Below are positions 1 through 11,800 of a stretch of DNA of 64,000 nucleotides, piece after piece. This stretch comes from Rhodamnia argentea (lineage: Eukaryota; Streptophyta; Magnoliopsida; Myrtales; Myrtaceae), in contig NC_063158.1 in the NCBI RefSeq assembly GCF_020921035.1, positions 26,212,178 through 26,276,177 on the forward strand. The letters are read 5' to 3'. A model generated the notes under the pieces. The model saw nothing but the letters and a program-made list of their open reading frames with translations. It had not been told where the DNA came from and searched no databases. Position 1 is the first letter of the stretch. Each line of letters starts with the position of its first letter. The translations under genes and the position numbers were made by a program.

Positions 1-599
1 TTTTAATGTGTTGATTCACTAGAATTGTACTTCCTAGACGTTTTTGTCGAGTTAAACTCCGGCTTTACATGTTCTACGTGTTGATCTCCTGATTATCTGA
101 ATCACTCTTGTCCAGAGTTACCACAAAATCTTTTTTCCACATTTAAAAGCAGAAGAACTAATTTTGATGAAAGATATTTCATCTACTGAACTTGGGAAAA
201 CGTCGGCTAGGCTTTAGAAGCATCGGCTAGGCTTCAAAAGCGTCCGTAAAGTTTGGATATTGATAACTCTCAATACAAGGAGAACGTTCAACGAAGGAGA
301 CGAATGTGCTATCCCATGCTCATACCAATTCACAACTTAAGATTTAAATAGTTAACATGGAAAGAATTTATATTTGAAGTCGCCACTAATCTATTTTTAG
401 GTAAATTGATTAGAAACCTTAGTAAAACATCAATAGAGTTACTTTACCTTTACGAACCAAAACTTAGATGGACTCGGGGATTGCATTACCTATATTACTT
501 TGGTGCTTTTTTGTACATTTTTTTTTTAATTTTATTTTCAAAAAATACTTATGCAGACAGCTTGGATTTGTTTTAATCAAATGTATTGTACTTTGATCG
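1..599. other. Leading intergenic DNA, no gene seen
   Basis: AT-rich DNA with no convincing reading frame. A short imperfect direct repeat containing the core tcggctaggctt lies near 205-235. Nothing else is recognisable. Confidence 0.4.
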
Positions 600-850
600 T
601 AGTAGTAAGTAACAATCTTCTTCTAGAACAATCCCAAATCATAGAGCAAAACTCTTAGTCAAATAACTTCCTCGATTGTCTCTGTTGACACCAAGTACTT
701 GGCTTCAGCTGTCGGCAAACAACCATTGGCTGTTATTCTGCTTTCCGACTGATGACCCACAAAACCTAACATACAAATGTCAAGGACCTCGCTGGCTATT
801 CAAGTGACCAGGATTATCTAAATCTGTATAACCTCTTACGCTAAAATCTA
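600..850 (-). mobile_element. Ty1/copia polyprotein remnant (RNase H region), antisense
   Basis: Read on the minus strand, the stretch gives a decayed copia-type integrase/RNase H C-terminal region. Recognisable pieces are a GYTDLD-like start, a diverged block where copia elements carry the serine-thymidine-rich AEAEY signature, and short conserved patches separated by stops. There is no open frame. A related but better preserved antisense fragment lies at about 14030-14550, so this remnant appears to be part of the segment that duplicated with the ankyrin genes. The assignment is from motif pattern only. Confidence 0.5.
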
Positions 851-869
851 GTTCGATATATTGCATCTT

Positions 870-2640
870 CTCAAGAAGTGGATATAAAACATAACTTTAT
901 TTCGTAATTTGAGAGGACATGAATTGATGGATTAAATAGCAATTCATCTTCGTTTTGGGAAGATAAAAGAAGAATTGCTTCCTTTTGTGTGAACTCGTGG
1001 TGTTCTTTATTATTCTCGTGGGGTAGGTGTGTCAGACAGCGGGTTGAGCCGCTTCCGGGCTTTGCTCGTTCGCCATTTTCCTCCCGCAAATGTCGTAACA
1101 AAAAGACAAGGCAGGGACAACAGTTGACGTTAATTTATCAATTTATGGTCCTTTTAAATTTAGTCTTTGATGAGCGCATGGCTGACGTGAGCAGGTTGGG
1201 ATTACTTGCCTTGTGGCAACGTCATCTTGAGAAACAGTTGACTTTAGCAGAGTCTAACGAGGCCGGAGCCTAACGAGGCCGGAGCCTAACCCACGCAAAT
1301 ATTCTGAAAAATTCAAATTATCAGATGAAGGGGAGTTTAAGTTTTAACTAATTTTAACAATAACAAGCTCTCATCGCCTTTTGCAAGTGGTCTCACATGC
1401 ACAACCTTTTTCAGTCCATGGTCAATTTATTAAATGATGATGTCCTATAATTTTTTTTTTCTTTTTACACAACGGCACACGAACATTTCGAATACTGTTT
1501 CCCCAAAAATTTAAATAAATTGCGTGCTCCGCATGGTATCTCTATCTCAATCCATATTTTAAAGGCCAGACACATCTTACACAGAAGAAGCATAAAGAGA
1601 CAGATAGCGAAAAAAAAAAAAAATGGAGGGTTGTCTCGAAATTAAAATTAAAACATCATTGTGAAAATAAAATCTTAATATTTTTTTAAGATGCTAGTGG
1701 TGGAAATCAAAATTTTAAAGCAAGATTCGGAGAACGACGACTTCAATTATGCCGATGGACATTATTTTACGAATCGACAACATCGCTTGTCTTTGACAAA
1801 ATAAATAAATCAATCAATCAATCAATTGTCTGCTCCGTAAGGTGCAGGTTGTTGGGAAAGCCCTACCCAGCATAAGTATTGGGGCAACCCAATCCTGCTG
1901 ATGTTAGCTTGGATTACACGGAGATGAACTAAATTTTTGTGTGCGTAAATCAAATGGCAGATGATGAATCTTCCTGAAATTCTTTAGACAATCTCATCTT
2001 CACTGCACCCGAACGGCCATCTCAATGGAAGAGTTCACTAAGGTTTTTAATGCAGTTCATTCCCGTTCTTCAATTCTATCTCGGTCTCTGCAGCTGAACA
2101 TAAAAATCCATCCTTTCACTATCATTTTTCCATAATGGGTCTTTTCATCAAGGCTGCGCTCGTTTCGCCAAAAATAAGTGACTTGAAAAATACTTTACGG
2201 GAAATGATTGCTTATGACACTTGAAAGAGCCAGACAATGGAGAACGTTTTCACTATCGACGACAATTCATGTCTAAAAAAACTTTCGTGGATGATGAAAA
2301 TATATTTCTTTCATTAATTTTTATAAGTGATATAGACAATCGTTTTTGAAATTTCTTTTTAAATTTATTCATTTTTCACGAAATAGCAGCATCCTAAATG
2401 TTGACTTTTAACATACATACGGTGTGAGGTATTTTAGTTAATATGTAACCCCTCCCCAAAAGTAGCTACTAGCTAAGTAGACTTATTTTGCATTACGATT
2501 TTGCGACGGTAGTTACAATTCCCGAGACAGATAAGTTAGAAACAGGGCTAAGAGGTTTGTTTGTGAAAAACTCAATTGCCAATTACATTAAAGAGGAACA
2601 AGTGACGAAGAACCCCCAAATTAACATCCATGACTAAGAT
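870..2640. repeat. Upstream duplicated module of ankyrin-PGG unit A
   Basis: Several short stretches recur in the same order upstream of other genes of the cluster. One is a stretch around 1190-1290 (gcaggttgggattacttgcc and the following caacgtcat) that reappears near 15098, 18954 and 31600. Another is a block at about 2440-2640 (attacattaaagaggaacaa) that reappears near 17790, 20998, 32728 and 43065. The region has no coding potential and marks the 5' half of the duplicated unit. Confidence 0.55.
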
Positions 2641-3258
2641 AAGGATAAATTGTTAAAACATGACCAAAGGTTTGCATTAATGTTCCACATGAATATTAAG
2701 AGCATACGTGAGCTGTTGAAGTTATCGGAGGGTCCTAATGAGGCATGGGGAGAGTCTCCATCCTTAGTTTCAAGGATGTAGGACAATATTTCAACCACCC
2801 CTCTCACGTGCGGACCGGATTAGAAGCGGCATGTGGAATTTGATTGATAGCAAGTGGACGCACATCCTCAAAAGGGATAGGACTGGTTTTGACACCATGT
2901 TATAAAGTCTAACCAAAAAACTTAAACTGTTAGGTGGAAGGAGACCATATCAATATTAATAGCATATATGACGCATCTTCAAGTTACGTGGGATAATATT
3001 TTAACAGTTTGGAAAGCTTGAATCAATTGACAACTCAAAAAAAGTTTTGTTTTGGTCATCTGAGGACTCAAAAGTTTTAAAAAGCTCCAATCATATGTCG
3101 AGCTCAGCATCAGTGTTATTCGAGCATTGCAAATTTTTTACTGCGCACAAAGTAGTTATCATCAGTGCGTACCAAGGATGGGTGTAGTTGTGATTTAAGT
3201 TGTTGGGAAGAAAGACCACCCAACCGGTTAGCTAGTTCCAACGGGATAAATCCTAAAC

Positions 3259-3460
3259 AATGACTCACCTAATTGGACTTTCGTTGACAAATCATAAAAA
3301 ATGACTCGCCAATGACTCACCTAATTGGACTTTCGTTGATAAATCATAAAAAATGACTCGCCTAATTAGATTTTCGTTTCGACAAAAAAAAAATTACATT
3401 TTTGTTGGTAAATCATAAACAATGACTCGCCTAATTAAATTTTCGTTGACTATGGCACTA
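3259..3460 (+). repeat. Short tandem repeat in the promoter of gene A
   Basis: A unit beginning aatgactcacctaattgg and ending with a ttcgttgac or ttcgttgat core followed by aaatcataaa occurs about four times, starting near 3259, 3311, 3353 and 3420. The last copy runs straight into the TATA-like stretch ctatttatgg near 3468. Paralog B has only one copy in the same place. Each unit offers a TGACTC motif, and most also a TTGAC core (W-box-like). Effects on expression are not shown. Confidence 0.6.
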
Positions 3461-3546
3461 TTTATGGTTTTGCAAGTTCACTACTCCTCCTTCCATCGAT
3501 CATCATCGAGCAAAGCCCCTGCGCTCCTACATTTCCTCCTCAAACA

Positions 3547-6091
3547 ATGGGCAAGAAGAGTCTGGCCAGATTAGAAGAAGAAAAGGCTAGGGAGTCTGAG
3601 CTTCAACGAGCAATAGATGACGATGATGTTGATAAGGTATATGAGGTAATTGCCAAGGACCCAAAACTCTTGGGTCGTGTATCTAAGCACCCCTTCCAAA
3701 GTACTCCTCTACATAGTGCCGCAGCTTCTGGAAACACCCAAGTGGCCATGGAGATGGCCATCTTGAAGCCGTTGTTGTCTCGGAAGCTCAATGCAGATGG
3801 TTACAGCCCCATGCATGTGGCTTTGAAAAACGGGCGCTATCACACGGTGAAGGCACTAATGACCCTCAACCCCAAGTTGATTCGAGTCCGAGGACGATGT
3901 GGGATGACACCTTTGCATTGTCTCGCTGAGAAAGAAGGAGACAATGAGCTGGAGCTTCTGGCTGAATTCCTATGCGCTTGCAAATCATCCATCGAAGTCT
4001 TGACAAGCCGATGTGAGACTGCCGTTCATGTTGCTGTTTCAAAGGGCAACATAAGCATTTGAGGTTTTGTTTGGTGGCTTAAGCGAATTTTTAAGAATTA
4101 ATTGGAAAATGGTCATTGTGTGCTTGTTTTTCGTGTTGATTTGAATAATCTAATCTAGGAACAAATGTTATAATAATGAAGTACCAGGAGTTGAAAAGAC
4201 TCGGATTTAGAAACATTCAAAGAGAAAGAGATTAGAACTACATTTCGTGTGGCATATCGCTATTATAATCATTTCGGTTAAAACTTTTTGATAAGTGTTC
4301 ATCAGACAAATAACATTTGATGTTGTTGTAGAAGTGCCATCAATTTGCTCGCTTGGAGTGAGCCATCAGAAGCACGAAATCAACAAAAATGATTTCTCGA
4401 GCTATAGGATACATTATTGGTGAATATTTCATATGCCACTTCTAGAATATTGTTTCACATCTCTTGACAACTGCTATATGCTTTTTACATTCATGTGATT
4501 TTCTTTTACTTGTAAATTTAGGCTTTTGGGTTTGACATTAACAAGCATATGAGAGTTGTGGCAATAGATAAATCCACTTTTATGCAATGGTTGAAGTTAA
4601 ACAAGAGAGAATGTATAGATCAATATAAAGATTGGGAAATGACTCGATAAAAGGACGAGAGAGAGGTCAAATCCACAATTTGACCATGGCATAGGTGAAC
4701 GCAAAGACGCGGAAGGGATAGCATTGACTTTGATGCCATGTTAGAGTGTCCAATTCAAAAGCTTGACCTATTAGTTAGAGGGAGACCACATGAATATAAA
4801 CGACATATAAGACTTGCCGTCAAGTGATGTGGGAATATTTTAACAAGAAAGATGGAGCAAGGGGTAAATGAGGACTTTTAGGGGCAATTAACATACCAAT
4901 AATTATCTATTGAAAAACTAGGAAATGAATTTTGTCTTTATGGAGTAGGATTTGGCTCAAATAAATCAGAAGTGATGGCAAAATTTGAAATTAATGACCT
5001 GCGTGAATTCTTTAGCATTTTTTCATCAAGAAATGATAAAACATTTGGCACTTCATTACATGGGTTGAAATGGTTGGGTAAATTGGATAAATAATGTTTA
5101 GCAAACTTGTTCCCAATTCCCTTGGTACATAACTAGCATCACTCAAACTTGTATGGCATGAGCTCACTTTGTGCACAATAGTAGTAAAGCTAGTGACAGA
5201 GCAGTGATTGAAGATTGAAGGGACACATACTTCATTTTGTTCCCTTTTCATTTCTTCCGGATCATCAACCTGTTGCGTGGGTATGTCAAGGCGAATGCGA
5301 AGAACTTCCAGGGTAAGACTGCTTGGGCAATCTCCCCACGGAATCCTAGTCGGGATCATGATCTGGAGGAGTCACGACCTCCTACTCTCAACAACTCTCT
5401 ATCACAGTTTTTAAGGAGTGACCTAACTTTCATTGAGAGGTATGCAATTTTGTTCGGCATCCGAAATGAATCTGTGCGCGGCATAATCCTTTTAGTGGCC
5501 TCCTTGATTGCGACCGCCACTTACCAAGCCGCGCTCACTCCTCCGGGAGGATACTGGCCAGATAACTCTTCAAATGCCCCCGCCAATTCCACTGTTGTTC
5601 CCGCCAATTCCAGCGGCATTGCTGTTGAAAAACCACATCAAGCCGGAAAAACCATCCTGAGCGGCGCTGATCTGTATTCATTCCTGTTCCTCAATGGTAC
5701 GGTTTTCTTGGCCGCCATCAGCGCAATCTGGATCACCGCTATTCCCCTGTTGCCCCACACTCTCCCGGTTTACCTGTTACTGTGCTGTGTCGGCGGTGCC
5801 TACTTAGCTACCGGGGTAGCCGCATTTCCGAAATCCGATGTGGTCGGAGGAGACCTCATAGCGGTATTTCTCATGATCTTGCTGGGTGCCGCGTTGCTTG
5901 TCCCCATGAAATTGTGGGTTAAATACAACCGATCCCGACGTGGAACCATAGCGGTATTTCTCATGATCTTGCTGGGTGCCGCGTTGCTTGTCCCCCTGAA
6001 ATTGTGGGTTAAATACAACCGATCCCGACGTGGAATAGACGCCACGTGGAGACGCGTCGGCAACTTTGTAGAATTGGAGGATCGGAAATAG
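3547..6091 (+). pseudogene. Gene A: ankyrin-repeat/PGG-domain (BDA1-like) pseudogene
   Basis: Exon 1 (3547-4062) encodes ankyrin repeats (TPLHSAAASGNTQVAMEM, SPMHVALKNGRYHTVKALM, MTPLHCLAEKEG). A two-base deletion near 4051-4055, compared with paralogs, shifts the frame into a TGA at 4060-4062, and the coding end that should carry the ILDWKD and GNTVLHIAV blocks is largely deleted. The second exon should start at 5261 (IINLL). The acceptor, AG in B, C, D and E, is GG here (5259-5260). The second exon is otherwise open to 6091 and encodes the PGG domain (ALTPPGGYW) and membrane helices, plus a duplicated terminal helix. In this family the PGG part anchors the protein in a membrane and the ankyrin part binds partners, often in immune signalling. 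Two independent lesions argue for a pseudogene. Alternative splicing that yields a short protein is possible. Confidence 0.75.
5858..6037 (+). repeat. In-frame 90-bp tandem duplication in PGG exon of gene A
   Basis: The 90 bases at 5858-5947 are repeated at 5948-6037 almost without change. The protein reads IAVFLMILLGAALLVP twice, each followed by a KLWVKYNRSRRG tail. The frame is kept, so the last membrane helix and its basic tail are doubled. The near identity points to a recent event. Confidence 0.95.
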
Positions 6092-6889
6092 TTTGGAAGT
6101 TGATATTTCTTCGCGCATACGCAATATCATCTATGTTTTAAGGCTTGAGGTTTGCCAGCACCAGGCTCTTCTTATACGTTGCATGTAATGGACTCTTCTG
6201 TTAATTTTCCTTAATCCCTGCCGACCTTTAATCTCGCTTAAGATTCGAGATTTTGAATAGCTTTTTTTGTTTTTTCAAATACCTAATTCAACTTTGATGC
6301 GGTGGAAACTAAAAGCACTGAGTGGCAACTCTCAAACACGGATGCCCGAAGCGTACGAGCACACAAATCGCACCAGCCGAAATCTATCTCAAGGTTTTTA
6401 TTTCTCAAAAGAGGTGAAGTGCACGATCCTTTAAAATATAACAAATTAATACAGTTGTGTTGACATTGAAAATTATCTTGGGCCTTAAATGGTCCCAGAG
6501 CCCACGGGACGTCACAAAGCCCGCAGAGAGAAATAGCCGAAATACGGCAAACCGATGCTCAGTTAGGTAGAGATGTCGGCAACACCACGAAGTCATTACA
6601 TTTAGCCGACAATTACACAGAGAAGTTAAGTACAGGCTTAAAACCGTTTAAACCATAAGAGAGCAATTACCGAGCCAATTCGAGAATTTAGGGATAAGGT
6701 GTGCATGAAGTAATGGTAGGTGACTGTTATACCTTGTATTAGGCCATGTATGGTTGGAGACAACTCCTTGCAGTGGACCAATCATCATCAGTAAAAAACA
6801 TTTATCTTTTGCTTTGTAGTTTACCTTATTAGCATTTATCTTATATCTCACTTTATGTCTCATGTCCTTTTTATCTTTTTGCCATTTAC
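6092..6889. other. 3' flank of gene A
   Basis: The first part (6092-6450) matches the 3' flank of genes C and E, including the shared stretch gatgcggtggaaactaaaag near 6296. The rest shows no gene and no clear repeat structure. Confidence 0.45.
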
Positions 6890-7340
6890 TTTACTTTACT
6901 TTTTGTCCGGAATCATCACAAGAACCCGTAAACAATAAATATGAAGGCTCCGCGCCTCTCGGTGAAAGATCTTTCATCACGGATATTTCTAGCGAAACAT
7001 CTTTTTAGCATGCCTGGTGGGACCATTTGTGGTTCGATTTGAGGAATTGCTATGACAAAAACCGGGAATCAAGTCGGCATCACCGATGAGAGTCATTTAA
7101 TACGGTTGCAATATGTTGAAAAAACTGTCTCCTGAATATTTTGATTCTGACAAAACTATCATTTCTTATAAAGAATCTATTTAATGTTTATGAAATTCGT
7201 TGCTGCTCTTCCCGTGGACGTACATCTCTACGACCGAACCACGTACATCCGGTGTCTGATTTATTTTCTTGTTCTGTCTATTTATCACTCGATCGCTTGG
7301 TTCCGCGCAACATAACGGATGCGAGGTCATGAGCTCGAGG
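6890..7340 (+). mobile_element. LTR-retrotransposon remnant (LTR end)
   Basis: The stretch at about 7200-7320 contains cttcccgtggacgta followed by cgaaccacgtacatc, a pattern typical of the 3' part of Ty1/copia long terminal repeats in plants. The DNA at 6900-7060 looks like leader sequence of a retroelement. There is no open reading frame and no clear matching second LTR, so this is a decayed fragment. Confidence 0.4.
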
Positions 7341-7775
7341 AAATAGTCATGTGCTAAGGTTTATAAGTGGACTTGTTTCAAATAAAAGAGGTAGCAGGTC
7401 CGGTGCTATTAAATCCTCAAATGTATTATTAAAATCTGGAAATGATCTTCTTTAGTTTGGGATTGGCAATAGCAAGTGAGGCGTGACAGCTTTTCTATTA
7501 CCTGAGAAAGATTCGATGGGTTAATGGTGGGGAAGTGGCACTTTTGCTTACTTTTTTTTTACTTTATTTATTTTGCTTTTAGCTTTATTAGCTCTCTATT
7601 TCACATGGACAAATGGTAAAAGGACAAAAGGGAACGATTCAGCTTTAACCGAAAGTTCAAACCCATTCATCCTTTTGTCTGTATGTACGCTTTCCAGCAA
7701 GGCATCTTCAAGCGGCATCTTCCTTTCCTCCTCCTATTTAAGGGAAGATCGATTACCCACCTAGTAAATACAGTT
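7341..7775. repeat. Upstream duplicated module of unit B
   Basis: Matches the stretch upstream of genes C, D and E and the orphan module at 17780-18420. Shared pieces include aggtttataagtggac near 7358, caaataaa(a/g)gagg near 7380, and agaaagattcgatgggttaa near 7504. The short open frames here are not conserved between copies and are not genes. Confidence 0.55.
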
Positions 7776-7823
7776 TTCTAATTACTTTTGTCTTTCGACA
7801 CCCCCCAAAAACGATTTTTTTTT

Positions 7824-8645
7824 GGGTTAATACCATGAAAAACCCTAAACCGGTACACCTGTGACAAATTTACCCCAAACTATTTTTTTTACCACGAAAA
7901 ACCCCAAACTGGTACATATGTGACAAATTTATCCCAAACTATTTTTTTTACCACCAAAAATCCTAAACTGGTATATTTGTGACAAATTTACCCTAAACTA
8001 ATTATTTTGACCACGAAATACCCTAAACCGGTACACATGTGACAAATTCACCCCCGTTAAATCGTCACTTTGTTTTGGCTTTTGGTCCGCTACGGTATGG
8101 GAGGACACAACCCTTGGTGCTCCACCCATCCGTGCGCTATGGATGGTGTCATTGTACAAGAAGAGACTACTGAAGGAAGGAGGTTCACGATTTGACATAA
8201 ATAGATAAGCCTTAGGGGCAGCCGTGGGCGAAGATCCCGACCATGGAGACCATGGGGATAACCTGGTAACAATGATACAGAAAGCAAGTCTTCGATCTTA
8301 CAAAGAAATGCGATGGCTCGAAGACCTCGTCTCTAATGCTTTTGCCTTCCACGAGACCGTACACGTCGGATCCGAAGATCGCCTATCTCAAATTGATAAA
8401 CCTGTAACAAATAGAGGGTTAAAACCCCATATTGGTATACCCGTCAACTATCACATGTCACTAAATCAACAATTTGATAGTTAAATTTAATGAAAATTAA
8501 CGGAGGGTAAATTTGTCACATGTGTACCAGTTTAGGGTAAATTTGTCACAAGTGTACCGGTTTAGGATTTTTTGTGATCAAAAAAATAATTTGGGGTAAA
8601 TTTGTCACAAGTGTACCAGTTTGGGGTTTTCCATGGTATTAACCC
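7824..8645. mobile_element. Non-autonomous TIR element (Mutator-like) with 59-60-bp subrepeats
   Basis: The element begins gggttaatacc and ends with the reverse complement ggtattaaccc. The left terminal region (7824-8055) is built from copies of a 59-60-bp unit containing gtgacaaatttacccc, starting at 7861, 7920, 7979 and 8039. The right end (about 8500-8645) carries the same units inverted. It is flanked by runs of nine and ten T, consistent with a 9-bp target-site duplication, the size made by Mutator-like transposases. The interior (8056-8500) has no recognisable transposase. A related element lies at 41039-41471. Confidence 0.75.
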
Positions 8646-8865
8646 TTTTTTTTTTGTCCGCTACCCCCACAACTTCAAGTTATTGGGAAGAGAGAACCCC
8701 CAACCAGTTGAGTTGTCACTAGGGGATAAATCACAAACAATGACTCACCTAATGATATCTTGTTGACTATGGTACTATTTTTGGTTTTGCAAGCTCGCTA
8801 CTCCTACTTCCATCCATCATCAACGAGCAAAACCCCTCTGCTATCTACATTTCCCTCGTGAAACA

Positions 8866-11800
8866 ATGAACCTTCAAGAAGCGATAGCAGCTGACAATGT
8901 TGATGAGCTATATCGCTTATTAGGGCAGCAGGGAAACCAAGATCTCTTAGATTGTGCACCTGATGGCCCCTTCCCAACCACTCCACTACACGAAGCCGCG
9001 GACCAGGGAAAAACTAAAGTGGCCGTGGAGATAGCCATCTTGAAGCCGTTGTTCACTCGAATGCTGAATCGGGGGGGTCACAGCCCCATGCACTTGGCTT
9101 TGAAAAACAGGCATTATCATATTGCAAGGGCATTGATGGCTCTCGATCCCGAATTGATACGAGTCCGAGGACAAGGCGGGATCACCCCTTTGCATTTTGT
9201 AGCTAAGGAAAAAGGAGCCAATGAGCAAGAGAACGTGGAGTTCGTGGAGCTCCTGGCCAAATTCCTTTTTGCTTGCAAATCGTCTATCAAAGACTTGACG
9301 ATCCAATGCGAGACTGCAGTTCACATTGCCGTAAAAAACCACAACATCAAAGCATTCGAGGTTTTGTTTGGATGGCTTAAGCAAGTTTGTCCGACGGAAA
9401 TCTTGGATTGGAAAGACGAAAATGGTAACACCGTCTTAGATATTGCTGTGTCTAAAGGGCGGTTCGAGGTATGGTTCTCTAATTTAGTGGTATTTCTTGC
9501 TTTTATTATTGGATCCTTGAACTTGACATAATCTAATCTAGGAACAAATGTTATGATAACGAAATATTGGGGGTTGAAAGTACATGGATTAAGAAACAGG
9601 GAGAGAGAGGAGATTTGAACTGCACTTTATCTAACGGTATACCATATATTATTATTTCAACGGTTAACATTTGTCGATAAACGTCTTAGATTGTGGACCA
9701 GATCAACCATCAACAAGCAATAGCAGCTGATAATGTTGATGAGCTATATGACTTATTAAAGCAAGCGGGAAACCGAAATCTCTTAGATTGTGCACCTGAT
9801 GACCCCTTCCCAAATACTCCACTACACAACGCCGCGGAGCGAGGGAAAACCGAAGTGGTCATGGAGATAGCCATCTTGAAGCCATCGTTCACTCGGATGT
9901 TGAATCGAGGGGGTGACAGCCCCATGCATTTGGCTTTGAAAAGCAAGCATTATCACACTGTGAGGGCACCGATGATATTGGACCCCGAGTTGATTCGAGT
10001 CCGAGGACGAGGAGGGATCACCCCTTTGCATTTTGTAGCTAAGGAAAAAGGAGCTGATGAGCAAGAGAATGTGGAGCTCGTGAAGCTCCTGGCCGAATTC
10101 TTATGTTCTTGCAAATCATCCATTGAAGACTTGACAAGCCGATATGAGACTGCGGTTCACGTTGCCGTCGAGAACCGCAACCTCAAAGCATTCGAGGTTT
10201 TGTTTGGGTGGCTTAAGCGAGTCAACCTAACAGAAATATTAAACTGGAAAGACCAAGAGGGTGACACCGTCTATGATATTGCTTCATGCCCAGAGTCGCA
10301 ACCCGAGGTATGATTTATCGATTGCATGGTCCTGTGTTCGTGCTTTTATTGTTCGATCCTTGAATTCAATTATCTCTAGTCCAGGAACAAATGTTATGAT
10401 AATGAAATACTAGGAGTTGAAGATACATCATGTTAAAAACATTCAGAGGGAGGAGATTTGAACGGGATCACCTTGTTTGTTTGTTTGTTTGGAGAGAAGA
10501 AAAGGGATTAGTGGGGATGGACATCACGAGAAGGTAGGCGCCACTCTTAAATTGAATACAGTTTTCACAGGTTGATTCATTCTTTCGCCTTCGTTTATTT
10601 TCTTAGTTATTATTCTAATCATTTTATATTTCTCAAAATTACTACGTCCAAATGTATAATAAAATTTTATGCTAGAAATTATTTAGTGATGTAATTTTAA
10701 CTATTATCAAACAATTTTTACTTCTAGTGGGACATAGGCACACATATTTAAGGTAGTCGTTCTCTTCATTGCAGAAGGACTCATGTGCAAAATGAAATTA
10801 AGTTCTAAATTTTGCAGTTGACTTGATCAAGTCGTAAACATTTATGAAAAATCATAGTCAATTGAGTCAACACTTTTGTGAATTCGCCTACGTTACAACT
10901 CTCATAGGCCATTCCTAGCTATCACATAAATAATTTCGAGAGTGATAATTGAATTGCACTTTTGAAAACCCTTGGGATTTCATTACATTGGGATTTCATT
11001 ACATTGGTTGAAATGATTGCATTTGATAAATTAGGTTTAGTACACTTGTTCCCATAGTGCATCGGTTGTTGCCTCACTAATATCACTCAAGCTTAGGGAA
11101 AATGACATCAAAAGTGTCATAACTTGCTTATGGCGCTCATTTGAAGGCAATAACTTTTTTTTTTCCGATCACTCGAGTGCCTTAACTTTCGTACGACACT
11201 CACTTGAGAGAGATTTTTTTTTCCGATCACTCGAGTGCCTTATAACTCTTCAATCGGTCACTTGATATTATTTTTTAAAAAACATATTCTTCATAAGTGC
11301 CATTGCACGTCGGATTTCCGACACTTTTGCGAACGTATTTCAAAAGTTATGGCACTCAAATAATCAATTGAAAGTTAATGCACTCAAATAAATATTTTTT
11401 AGAAGTCATGGTATTCAAGTGATCGAAAAGAATCTACGGCCTTCAAGTGAGCGCGATGCGAAAGTTATCACATGACGTGTCCTTATCCCCTCAAACTTGA
11501 ACGGCATGAGCTGACTTCTTGCACAATAGTAAAGCCAGTGACATAGGCAGTAATTGAAATTCGAAGGATATGTACTTCATTTTGTGCCCTTTACATTTCT
11601 TCCAGATCATCAAGCTGTTGAAGGGGAATAAAAAAGAAGCTGGGAAAATCAAGCTGTTGATTGCAAAAATGATACGCGGTGCAGCATGTGTAGCAAATTG
11701 TTGTCTCAAAATCTCTATATCGCAGTTTTTAAGCATGGAATTAACTACCTTTGAGAGGTGGAAAAATAGGTTCAACCTCGAAGATGAATCTGCTCGGACC

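Noticed and set aside
7141..7332. 63-codon frame containing cttcccgtggacgta
   Set aside because: It matches the LTR end pattern of copia elements, not a protein gene.
8986..9384. 132-codon antisense frame in gene B
   Set aside because: Opposite strand of the ankyrin exon; equivalent antisense frames appear in the paralogs only because the sense strand is conserved.
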